Source: Caenorhabditis remanei (Eukaryota > Nematoda > Chromadorea > Rhabditida > Rhabditidae). From it: a DNA stretch of 64,000 nt. Each line of letters opens with the position of its first letter. Positions within the stretch are counted from its first letter, which is position 1. Location of the stretch: positions 4,586,587 to 4,650,586 of the forward strand of contig NC_071333.1 in assembly GCF_010183535.1 (NCBI RefSeq), given 5' to 3'. Shown here piece after piece: positions 31,551-41,239 of this stretch. The translations under genes were made by a program, and so were the position numbers. The notes under the pieces were generated by a model. It was not told where the DNA came from. It searched no databases and was given only the letters and a program-made list of their open reading frames with translations.

Positions 31551-32450
31551 ACCTCTGGAAAACTTGGCGCGAGATTCCGTGCATTTCAATGAATTTTTGA
31601 ATATTCCGAGTTGTTGATTTCCGTCGATATTACGCCTGTGTATGTACAAAAACCGACAGACGAGTCGTTTCTCATAAAAATATGCAAAAGTTGAGAAAAA
31701 AACAAATTTATTGAGACACAAAGCTGAAGATCTAAGAAAATTAACACTTTTGATGATTCTGGTCTAGCGGCATATTCAGAATTGTCCTGAGAAATAATCA
31801 TGCTATCAAAAAACAGTATCAAATGAATTGAACACAACAAATAATCAAGACAAAGGATTATGCAGATTCGTTTCACAGTAAATAAAAAATGCTTTGACTT
31901 TTCAGTCCTCCTACAGTATCTCAACCTCACTACAAATGGTGATTGCACTGTTGTTAGCTTTCTCTATTAACAGTAATCAAAACGAATCTTTATGGTGAAA
32001 CAAACTGTTAGAATTATCAGAAAATTAGTAAACTTTTCGAAGAATTTAAAACAAATGTTTTGTGAAAGTACAACTAAATCTGTTTCGGCCACTATCTTGG
32101 ACAGTCAAGTCTAAATAAGTTTTCCAAAATGAAAGAGGGGCTGGCCTCGTCAGCAAGATACCCTTCTTTCAGTAAAATGGTGCTGACGCATTTCAATAAA
32201 ACTAGTTTCTAATTTCTGTTTTAAATTTAAGACAAAGGTTAAAGAGTATTCTCACGGATATTTAGTTCTAGTTAAGGAAAACGTACCCTTACACTGACCA
32301 AACAATGTTGAGAACTTGAACAAATTCATGGTAACAACGACAGCTGGTAATCGACTGAAGTTTGAGTCATCTTCTCATTTCACCGTGTTTTCCAGCAATT
32401 TCAGCAACGAGGGTATCTAGAAGAACATGAGAGAAGCCGGTTCGTCTGAA
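31551..32450. other. intergenic, no gene seen
   Basis: Minus-strand frames at 31512-31948 lack splice signals and conserved motifs. Nothing else recognised. Confidence 0.35.
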
Positions 32451-32639
32451 AATTGATATGTCAAGTTTACGGAGAGGCATTACCAAGAAAAAAGGAAGGT
32501 CTATGCTTCTAGCAGAAACTAAAGTAATCCTGAATTGGGAAAAAAAGTCAGATCGGTGCTACTCAAAGTGGGATTCTGCTTTTCGTAGCGCCGAAACTTG
32601 TAACAAATACTTACATTTTGAGTTTGCCATTGTTGGTTC

Positions 32640-32890
32640 CTTCTTCCGACACCTGAGGTCAGGAACCGTATCGTATCCATAAATACTAGATTGGAAAAAA
32701 CGACATCTACGCAGGGCCAACTTAACAGCTGAGGTAGGATTCCTTTTTTAGCTTGATGATGGTGTAGACAAGAAGATGTGCTCGCCTGAAAAATGTGAGT
32801 GATCAAATATCCAGATCTCATATTCACATTTGTATCATCACGTAAGCCACCATTATCCCTTTCCCCCGTTTTGCTGTTCATTACTCACCA
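32640..32890 (-). pseudogene. exon-like segment related to 37480-37735
   Basis: On the minus strand the stretch 'GGLRDDTN' is followed by a donor (GTGAATATG), a 44-bp intron and the acceptor TTTTTCAG before ASTSSCLHHHQ. A homologous 'VGFRDDTN' plus donor occurs at about 37664 in the same orientation. The two bracket the BAZ2-like domain array and are probably the same exon from duplicated gene copies. Confidence 0.35.
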
Positions 32891-33306
32891 ATTCTCCATC
32901 GTTTACCATCGTCTCTTCCTTTGATTGTCATTCATTCGATATAGTTTTTAAGTCTTCTTTTCCGTCTCCGCCGTTTGCAACACCACCTCATTCACATGAT
33001 CCTCCAGACAACCAATCACATTAATATCGACGCTTTCGCAAGCTTCAGAAGCCCTTAGCCATAGAATTTGACGGTCTTTGGGGGCGTACTTGTTGGTAGT
33101 GCACGCCGGATTATGACCTCTCAACGATTCTAGAGACACGACGAGCACTGTATCCGTATGAGGGAGCATTCAATAGTTGCGATAGAATATATCGGTTCCA
33201 AGGGGGAAATATCAAATTTGGAGATTGGCTTTGTGGATTTTCTGGTTGATATTTTGAGCCTCCTGATGCACTCTACAATTCGTCTATTTTTTTGTTGAAA
33301 TGTCAT

Positions 33307-33792
33307 CTACTTCTTTTGCTCCGTTAGTACTTCACACTGACCAAGTCCCGGGGTGAACTTCCGAAGCTGGACATTACCCGAAATATTGGGAGAAGCAGTT
33401 CTGGCAACTGGCGCCGCGCTATTCTTTTCAGGAGTCACTGGCCTTGTCGGTGGCTCCGAATCAATCTCCAGATGTTGTTCCTCTTTCACTACAGCCACCA
33501 CCTTCTCATCGTTCTTCTTCTTACTCCTGGCAGATCGAAGCGCTCTTGTTTTTGCTTCTCTCATATATTTCTCTCCTTTTAGCATCGAAATTTCCTCGAG
33601 ATTCTTTTCAATCTCCATGACAACGCTACGAGAGCATACTAGTTCATAACAGCGGAATATGAGACCTGAGACTTTCTGTTCACCGGCTAAGGCGAGGAAA
33701 TTAGAGAATTGAAGTGGTTGGGAGACTTCGATTTCTCGTTTTTCCAGCAATAGATGCATCACTTCGGTGGAGTTCTCACGGTCGAAACCCAT
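33307..33792 (-). CDS. WHIM1-like exon of a BAZ2-type chromatin protein (161 codons)
   Basis: An open frame from ATG (33792) to TAG, preceded by the acceptor ATTTTCCAG and by an in-frame GQGGGK leader. Residues ~45-105 (KVSGLIFRCYELV ... EIEKNLEEISMLKGEKYMRE) match the pattern of the WHIM1 motif in BAZ2/ACF-type remodeller subunits. In those proteins an 'F-x-x-x-E-L ... I-x-x-E-I-D-K-x-L-E-x-M-S' helix pair follows the DDT domain. The C-terminal third is basic, then Pro/Ser-rich. The DDT-like exons lie just upstream in transcription at 34312-34771. It may be one exon of a larger gene or a free-standing derivative; joining the DDT exon directly would create a stop. Confidence 0.6.
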   Translation of the reverse strand: MGFDRENSTEVMHLLLEKREIEVSQPLQFSNFLALAGEQKVSGLIFRCYELVCSRSVVMEIEKNLEEISMLKGEKYMREAKTRALRSARSKKKNDEKVVAVVKEEQHLEIDSEPPTRPVTPEKNSAAPVARTASPNISGNVQLRKFTPGLGQCEVLTEQKK

Positions 33793-33844
33793 TTTTCCGC
33801 CGCCTTGACCGGATCTGGAAAATATGCGAAATTTATATTAAATG

Positions 33845-34215
33845 GGTACAGTAACCTAAACGCGCCAATCACATAAATGCCATTGTCTTAGCGTAAAGAC
33901 AGTGAAAGCGCACTAAAAAAACCACAAAAAAGATACTCAAGTACAGTAACCCAAACTACAGTATCCTCAATACTGAGTGTATCAATTTTGTTAAAGATAC
34001 GCACAGTAATTAAAATTTAAGCTACAGTAACCTACACGTTTGTGAACTGAAATGTCGCAATAAGATCTAAATCATCTTGGCAGTAATGACTTACGCTAAG
34101 GTAGACTAAGCTACAGTAACCTTAACCATTGTATCTCAGATTCTACTATGATTCTTGACTACAGTAACCCTAAAATTCTTTAAACTACAGTAACCCCTAT
34201 CTCTACAGTACTCCC
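33845..34215. repeat. TACAGTAACC dispersed-repeat cluster
   Basis: At least eight CTACAGTAACC-like units occur between 33845 and 34215, spaced irregularly. This is a repeat class common in Caenorhabditis genomes. It separates the WHIM1-like and DDT-like exons. Confidence 0.75.
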
Positions 34216-34311
34216 GCTTACTTTGATATTTGATATTTTTATTTAACTATTTAAATATACAGAAAAAGTCACTTCATTTCCCGTTCCGGAAAACTCTAAC
34301 GCTCTTTTATC

Positions 34312-34771
34312 TCAATAGTTGCCTAGTCCACTGCAAAAACACGCCGGCCTTCTCACGATCGCTCACAACGCTTCCAGTTTTGGTGTCTTTTCGAAGTATG
34401 GAATATTCAAAGTGTTTGATTTTACTGATGTTCAGCGTAAACTCACCAATTCTTAAAAAATCTTCCAAAGCTTTGCATGAATTCGTGAAACATCAGAGCG
34501 CCGACGAATACTTGCGCTTTCTGACACTGATTAGTTCTCCCCCAGAATTCGGGTACGTGTCTCACTTCGTTAAAGTTGACCAACAAGGCGTCACCCTTTC
34601 GCTTCCTCTCACTTCACACTTATCCAGTTCATTCGACATTATCTGACTATGCACAAGCTCCTCCCCGAAGTCATCGTGGAGCTCCACATTGTCTACTGGC
34701 TCATCCGACTCTTCGACTTTTGGTGGTGAAGATGAGGTTTTCTTGCGTGATGTGGTGGAGAGCCAATTTTG
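34312..34771 (-). pseudogene. DDT-domain-like exons of a BAZ2-type gene
   Basis: Minus-strand segments 34771-34613, 34526-34447 and 34330-34312 join in phase. The first is an acidic linker (SSPPKVEESDEPVDNVELHD). The second encodes QVFVGALMFHEFMQSFGRFF, which fits the start of the DDT domain ('A-F-x-D-x-L-M-x-x-E-F-L-x-x-F-G'). The third gives only GLGNY and a stop, so the domain is cut short. The 5' boundary is unclear: an in-frame TGA lies at 34772-34774. DDT domains bind ISWI-type ATPases in chromatin remodellers. I regard this as part of a damaged gene copy. Confidence 0.55.
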
Positions 34772-34959
34772 TCAGGTACTGAAAGATTGAAATATTTGGA
34801 ATGAGAAAATTATGTCTGTCCGGGTGGCCAGAATCCTAATTTTTTGATTTTCAGATACTACAAAAGTTGGTTAATTAAAATTTCGAAATTTCAGGAAATT
34901 GATAAAAAAATAAAAATTGAAGACGCTATCTTTATGTTTTCCTAGATCTTCAGAATTCT

Positions 34960-35370
34960 ATAAGTCTATTTTTGATTTTGGGCTTTTTCGAATATTTTGC
35001 CTGTCTCTCTGTCTGTGTGTCTGTCGGTTAGGGCGTTTGTCCGGTTATCCGGATGTCCACATTTATACTGTTGAAATTTTTCACATCGTCGGAAATTTTG
35101 TGCTTCGAAAATTTCAGATTTAGCAGAGTTCCATGTTCTTGATTTTGTACGATTTGAAGATTTCAACCTGTCTGTCCGTGTGTCTGTTTATACGGTGTCC
35201 AGATGTACACATTTCTACAATTTTTGTTTCATGATATATTAATAAGGAAATTATGAAATTTCCTGATACATGAATGCATGTATTTGTCTGTGTGTCTATA
35301 TTCCCAGATGTCCGCAAAAGGGACATCTGCAAACGGACACATGGACCGGCGCTGACATAAAAAAGTTTCT
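34960..35370. repeat. TGTCTGTC / TCCGGATGTCC low-complexity satellite
   Basis: Degenerate runs such as CTGTCTCTCTGTCTGTGTGTC and GTCCGGTTATCCGGATGTCC. Similar blocks recur at 36080-36190 and 36790-37260, always between BAZ2-like fragments, so the satellite was probably duplicated with them. Confidence 0.6.
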
Positions 35371-35439
35371 CCGATTTTTCTGTCTTCCTGTAAATCTCGA
35401 TGCCCAGACTACAATTTTTTCTAATTTTTTCAATACCAA

Positions 35440-35970
35440 CTCACCCTGACAACCTTCAAATAAGTGCTCAACTTCCTTCCATCCGGTGCAAAATAGGAGA
35501 CATCTTTCTTGACTTCAGAAGCAGTGACACCCCGAGCACATGTCTGACGTTTCCTTCCCATCTAGAGAGGCAGTCGAAGCATAGCCTCATCGTCCATTTC
35601 CCCTCCTCGGGATCCTGTAATTTGAGTGTCACCTCGTGTGCTGCAGGGACATTTTGCAGCGAGTGCCGCCTGCTCTTCTTGCTTTTTTTGGTTCGTTTTC
35701 CACTAACTCATCCATGAGAACATTGTCTTTCCATAGTTTGTGGAAAATTTTGTTGTGACTGATTCAGGCACGACCAACATCAGAGTGGTCAGTGTTGACT
35801 TGACGGCAATTGGCAAACATCAACTCGACGTCGTCGGCAATGTCTTCTGGAGAGAGTATCTGGAAATAGGGATGTGATCAATTGAAATCTTCGAAAATGG
35901 AATTTTGGCGGAGTCAAGATACCCAGAAACTGTGAAACATGCCTCTCTACAAGTTCTAAATCTCCTGGCT
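35440..35970 (-). pseudogene. BAZ2-type bromodomain end followed by MBD/TAM segment, copy 1
   Basis: On the minus strand SPEDIADDVELMFANC and TDHSDVGRA match the last part of a BAZ2-type bromodomain ('D-V-R-L-V-F-x-N-C ... D-S-D-I-G-R-A-G'). An in-frame TGA then replaces the glycine codon, although ISHNKIFHKLW continues the expected helix. After a Lys-rich linker and an acceptor (CTCTCTAG), MGRKRQTCARG ... DVSYFAPDGRKLSTYL follows the MBD/TAM pattern ('G-W-x-R-x ... V-x-Y-x-x-P-x-G-K-K-L'). The bromodomain lies before the MBD, opposite to a normal BAZ2. The 3' end of one copy therefore seems fused to the 5' part of the next. Confidence 0.6.
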
Positions 35971-36239
35971 TCAAAGTTTGTCAGCCTGAACGTTCAGATG
36001 TAGAGATGTTATGTTTTCAAAATGTTCTAAGACGCTATTTTCATGTTTTGCTGAATATTCAGAATTCAAAAAGTATCTTTTTGATCTCGAGTTTTTTAGA
36101 ATATTGTCTGTCTCTCTGTCTATGTGTTTGTCGCTCCTGAAGTCCAAAAAAAGAACATCCGGACAAACGGACACATGGCCAGACAATGACATAAAAAGCG
36201 TATTTTGATTTTTTTGTCTTCCCGTAAATCGGGATGACC

Positions 36240-36790
36240 AGACTAGGGTTTTTCATTACTTTTATAATGCCAACTCACCCTGACAACCTTCAAATAAGTG
36301 CTCAACTTCTTTCCATCCTGTGCAAAATAGGAGAAATTTCCCTTGACTTCAGAAACAATGGTACTCCGAACACAAAGCTGACGTCTCCATCCCATCTGAA
36401 GAGGCAGTCAAAGCATAGCCTCCGTCGTCCCTCTCTCTTCGGGATCTTCTGATTTGAGTGCCGCCTTGTGTGCTTCAATGACTTTGCAGCAAGTCCCGCC
36501 TGCTCTTCTTGTTTCTTTGGATGCATTTTCTACCAACTCATCCATGTAAACGTCGTTTTTCCATCGATTGTGAAAGAACTTGTTTAGACTGATTCAGGCA
36601 CGACCGATATCCGCGTGATCGATGGCAATTGGCAAACATCAGCTCGACGTTTTCGGTAAAATCTTTTGGAGAGTCGTATCTGAAAACGGGCGATTTTGAA
36701 AAAAAAATGGTCGAGCCAAGATGTCCAAAAGCTGTGAAACATGTCTTTCAAGGGTTCTAGATCTTCGGTTAATGGTTTTTTCACAAAAAA
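36240..36790 (-). pseudogene. BAZ2-type bromodomain end followed by MBD/TAM segment, copy 2
   Basis: Tandem duplicate of 35440-35970 on the same strand. It has VELMFANC, a diverged segment with a deletion, then GRA and the same in-frame TGA followed by ISLNKFFHNRW. After the acceptor CTCTTCAG comes MGWRRQLCVRS ... FSYFAQDGKKLSTYLKVVR, a better MBD/TAM match because the GWRR signature is kept. The upstream donor (GT in copy 1) is GC here, so splicing may be lost. Probably a non-functional fragment. Confidence 0.6.
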
Positions 36791-37339
36791 GTTTTGTCTG
36801 TGAGTCTGTGAGTCCGGATATCCAGTTTTCCAAGTGTTTGACTGTCTGTCCGTCAGTTTCTTTGAATATCCGGATGTCGGGGTTTGAAAACATCTAAATT
36901 AATACCGACTGGGTATTGTTATAGTAAGGCTCCATCATTCAACTTCTATCTGTCCACTTGTTTGTCAAAATACCGGTTTGTCCGAATATCTAGGTGTTCA
37001 TGTCCAAATATGAATGTCCAAATATCTAGTGTCAATACTTTGATCCCTCTTGTCAAGAATTTTACGAGTTTGTTTGTCTGTCTGTGTGCCCCACTGTCCA
37101 GGTAACCGATTTTCCAAGTATCTGTCTTTCTGTGAGTATTTCCAAATTTTCGTATGACCCGGTTTTAAAAAATATACATAGATTGCCAAAAATTGAAGCT
37201 ATTGTTTCAAAAAGTATATATTTTTTATACTTCTGTTTGTTCAGATGTCCGAATGTCCCACCTTTTGTCGACTCAGGCAGGGATTTTGAACTCCTCCTCT
37301 TTCCTAGACTCCGCCCGCATACACCTCAAAACCAAAAAT

Positions 37340-37735
37340 TCACGTAAATTCATCATTCATCTGCCCCGTCTTCAAGTCCATCGGCTTCAAAATCGGTTTG
37401 GGTGCATCTTACTTTGACTTCGCCACGTCAGACATTTTCAGATGACTTGGATGACCCAAATTCATCGATCCCACCTTTGTCTATCAATCAGTTCCAAGTC
37501 GGGAAGTCTCCGACTTTGTCCAAAGTGAGGATTCCCAACTTGATGTCGTGAAGGACCCATTATTTAGTGAAAGTCGGTGAAGAGCTCGTTTGCGGATTCC
37601 GCGCTTGAGCATACAGGAGCAGAGAGATTCGATGGAGTTTCTGGAAAAAAGAACATTTACATTTGTATCATCACGAAAGCCAACATTAAATTTCTTCCCG
37701 TTTTGATGGTCATCATTCTCCAAAACATTAGTTTT
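37340..37735 (-). pseudogene. 5' exon-like remains of a BAZ2-like copy
   Basis: Minus-strand open pieces: NGKKFNVGFRDDTN, then a donor and an acceptor only 20 bp apart (probably a deleted intron), then TPSNLSAPVCSSAESANELF. Further pieces GPSRHQVGNPHFGQ and SDVAKSK follow in shifted frames. Amino-acid composition suggests former coding sequence, with frameshifts. Similar to 32640-32890. Confidence 0.35.
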
Positions 37736-37739
37736 TGGA

Positions 37740-39280
37740 AACTGTGAGTATTCTCCGTTCTGTGTTTCTTGTATTTAATACATTTCGAATACTTTTTCTA
37801 TTTTTCAATGCCCTGTTTACATGGAACAAACTTATTCTTGTTTTAAATGTTTTTTTCTCGAATTTTTTCAAAAATAGTTCTTTTTAGATGAGAACAGGAA
37901 CTTGAACACATGAAAAGCTCTAACAAGGGTTCAATAACAATAAGGGTTTTCTATGAGGAACTGTGTTTTTTTAAATCAATAAATCTGAGTTGACTAGAGT
38001 TTTTGGAGACAAATCTTGTTCAAAGAGCCGTTTTTATATTTAAAGAAAAGATTTTTATGTGCTTTTTAATTTTCAGAGCAGATGATTAATCCGAATCATT
38101 CAAAATGTTTTATTTTGTCCAAATTGAAAAATTTCACTCGTTGGCATTGCATGTTCCTGGTCAAAATAAAGAAAGCATACCCTTTTTTACATTTCCTTCT
38201 TCCTTGTCGCATCGAAAAACTGAAAAACACCGTCGATATTAGTGAATATTGCAAATCCATAGTGACTTGATAATATCATTTTTTTCTTGTACATTTGTCG
38301 TGCCGAGACCTAGATTTGCAGGTGCGACGCGGTTGCAACGCGGTCTTGTGTTGGCAAAAGAGGGCAGAAAATGCGCACATAGAGATGAGAGGGATGCGAT
38401 AAGCCGTAGAGACGCAGAGAAACGGGAGAAAATGGCAGGACGGTCTTGGGGCGGTGTGCGATGGGTGGGGAAGAAGAGGGGGATGAAGAGGAGGGGAATA
38501 AAGAAATGAAGAAAAGGAAAATAAGACAATAATAAGGAGGTTTGAAGTTGATGTGGAAAGTTTTTGATATTAAACTGCGGGTGCTTAGGATGGTACCGTT
38601 TCTGGAAGGAATCCGATGAGATGAACAAAAATCATTTATTGTCTGGTGCTAAAAATTTGATGTAATGGTTTCCTCTGAATAACAAAAAAGCAGTCTGTAG
38701 TGTCAAGATTTTTTTTAAATCTCTGTGAGCTTTGAATGAAATTCCATAAGTATGAAAAGATCCACAATAACCGCTCAACCACAGGATGCCCTATGGGTTT
38801 TCAGGAATTTAGTAGTAGAGATGGTTTTCGATTTGATTTTGAAAAAGACACGTTTTACTCGGAAAAGTAAAGACAGTGTTAAAACCTTCAAAGAACCTTC
38901 ATCAAGTCACGTCATCTTTCAAACCTGAATAAATGAGAAAATTGTCGCAATTTTCACAAAAATGAAAATTGACAGTCATAGAAGATTTTGTTGAAATACA
39001 CTTTCCTCAAATGGGAAATAATAATGAAAATATCGGCAGAATAGCATCGCTAAGTGGTCTGGAAGACGGTAGTCTTTCAAGCTATTGAGTAGCGATTCAT
39101 CTTAAGTTGCATTGAAATGATCCGAAGCTAGAATTCAAAAGGCCATCATATGTGCTTCTTTTGAGCCATAAATTTCATTATTAACATTTGAACAGAGAAT
39201 TGCAATCACTGAGGAACTGGTCAACAAAAAAGTTGATGACTCATAATTTTTTCCCAAAACAGATACATTTCATTAAACTT
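37740..39280. other. no supported gene; GC-richer repeat block at 38290-38470
   Basis: 38290-38470 (GTGCCGAGACCTAGATTTGC, GACGCGGTTGCAACGCGG) is GC-rich and repeat-like, possibly promoter-associated. I see no coding exon I would defend. The rest is AT-rich. Confidence 0.3.
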
Positions 39281-39284
39281 TTCA

Positions 39285-39707
39285 TTGAATTTAATATATG
39301 TGGATTCTAAACGAATTGCAGAAGCGACTATGTTTTTCGACATTATCCACTTTTCGCTTTTTAAATCAATAGTTGAATTTTTTCTCTACAGCTTCAACCA
39401 CGACATCTTTCCTTTTCAGCACGAACAGAAAGCGTTTGTTGGTGTCTTTGACCTCAATTATAAGATCTTGATCAGAAAAATAGATATCAATGTTTGTGAA
39501 TAACATTCATTCACGCGACATACAATTATCTTCTACTTTTTTTCTTCTTCCACCTAATCACCTGGAAAATTATACATCATTTCTAAGAGATGACGTTTTG
39601 GTCAGTTCCGAGTCTATTTATTTAAATGAAAGCCATGTAAAGAGAAGAAAGTCAGAAGAAAATTTAAATATAAAGAGTAGTGTTGTAGGTTTTTTGAAAA
39701 CATAGAG
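39285..39707 (+). other. possible coding exons, unresolved
   Basis: TTTCCTTTTCAG at about 39419 is a good acceptor before HEQKAFVGVFDLNYKILIRK. A second open frame (39490-39705) is shifted and needs an intron that I cannot place. Could be a small gene or a decayed one. Confidence 0.25.
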
Positions 39708-39774
39708 GTAAATAATTTGAGAAAAATTTGAAACTACATTGGAACATGTTATTAAGGTATTTGGTTATCGGAGT

Positions 39775-40331
39775 TCAAATGAGATAAGTCTTGAAATCGT
39801 TTCCTGACGTCTTCTTGGCCGCTGATGAATCAGTTGCAATTCGCTGAAAAAATTGATAGACTTTTGAATTCTAGATATTTGTAATGTTTTTACTTGGTTT
39901 GAATGGAGTAGCGGGTGATCAAACTCATCAGAAAGCTTGAAAACAATTTGAAAACAATTTTGCGTTAGGAAAGAACCAAAAAGGAGACGTAACCCAGTTA
40001 TTATATTTTTCAAAGTGAAAGTGGTATTAAGCGTATCAAGTTATACGAGGAACTTCAAGATATGACATGACCACCTAAACTTTTCATGGGTCCGAGCTAT
40101 TTTACGGAAATCAAAACGCACACACACAGTCTTAATTATTACTTGAAGCAGATTACTGTACCTTGTCCTCCTTTGGAGTCGCCGGCGCCCTGTGTTTCGG
40201 CGGTACCTCCTCCTGAAATTATTTTTTTGAAAATGTCAACACTTTTTTTGTATTACGTTGGTCACATCTTCCTGGACCACAGAATTCTGGGGAGTTCGTG
40301 GACTCTTTTTGGTGCTGATTGCGCTGCCCAT
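39775..40331 (-). CDS. small 64-aa Lys/Pro-rich protein, 3 exons
   Basis: Exons 40331-40257, 40212-40162 and 39843-39775 are all multiples of three and join to a 195-nt frame ending TGA. The product starts MGSAISTKKSPRTPQNSV, has a central EEVPPKHRAPATPKEDK, and ends SGNDFKTYLI. Gly2-Ser with Ser6 fits an N-myristoylation signal (MGxxxS), so membrane anchoring is possible. The rest is charged and probably disordered. Splice sites are strong (ATAATTTCAG, ATTTTTTCAG). Too short to be found by open-frame scanning. Function unknown. Confidence 0.6.
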
Positions 40332-40854
40332 CGCGCCTATTTCTAAATTCAATATTAGTTGGAAAGAAGAGAGAAAACAAAAAACTTGATAACAGTGAAA
40401 AACTGAGAAAAATGAACAAACAATATTTTCTGCATTCCAAGTTCTTTCAGGTCGACATAATTACAGCATTGGCGAACCGCCCATTTTTGTAGTACTACAG
40501 CTGGTTTTGAAATTGAGATGTTGTTTTCAAGATCTAAAGATCTCCGAAACCGCGACTCATTAATGAGAAATTAAAAAAAAAACATAATGATTGCTTAAAG
40601 AGTATTCTCAATTTTATCAAACTGCTTTAACTGAATAGTGGACTTGAAAATATACTGAAAGTATATTTTCGTGTTTTCTCAGTATTCATGAATTGTGGAG
40701 ATTCGCCGGGCTCTAAGACAAGCTCTTAATATCCCCAATGCATCGAGTTTTTAAAACATATCGAAACTAGAAAATCTGAAATTAGATAAAAAGAATGCGC
40801 AAATAAAAAGACTCACATTTTTTGCTACAGTTGATTGTGAATTGTATGATAGGT

Positions 40855-41238
40855 TCACGCATTCAATATGATATTATTTTGCGTAGGATGTCTTGGTTTT
40901 TTTTTTAAACTACATAATAAAGAACAAGCACTATCCATGTTTAAGATTATGATCAGTATTGGTAGATGTGATTGATATTCAACATCAAATCGGCATACAC
41001 CTGGAAAAACATTTTTGTAAATCAGTCATTCATTTGCTTGTACCTAAAACGGTTTTGCGGTAGTACATCCTCGTGTTTCTCTGGCGACCAATGTTCTCAT
41101 CATTCATTTTGTGTTGATGTTCAATTCCGTCATGAGCATACATTCTAATTCGAGAAGGTTGGTCTATTTCAAAGAATTGGAGAATCAAATGACAGAAAAA
41201 TACATTTTCATTTGTAATTATATAGAACTTTATGCTCA
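40855..41238 (-). CDS. partial gene, two exons, unrecognised
   Basis: Exon 41238-41044 (frame FYIITNENVFFCHLIL ... PSRIRMYAHDG ... NTRMYYRKTVL) has a GTACAAG donor. It joins in phase across a 43-bp intron to 41000-40855 (GVCRFDVEYQSHLPILII ... stop). The 5' end is not found: an acceptor GTGCGTCAG lies directly upstream, and a plausible earlier exon around 41297-41369 does not match in phase. No family recognised. Confidence 0.5.
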
Positions 41239-41239
41239 C

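Noticed and set aside
33353..33649. 98-codon plus-strand frame
   Set aside because: Antisense shadow of the WHIM1-like minus-strand exon.
34230..34646. 138-codon plus-strand frame
   Set aside because: Opposite the DDT-like and linker exons, which have matching splice sites on the minus strand.
38239..38628. 129-codon minus-strand frame
   Set aside because: Runs through a GC-rich repeat-like block; composition (Phe/Leu/Pro runs) is that of non-coding antisense DNA.
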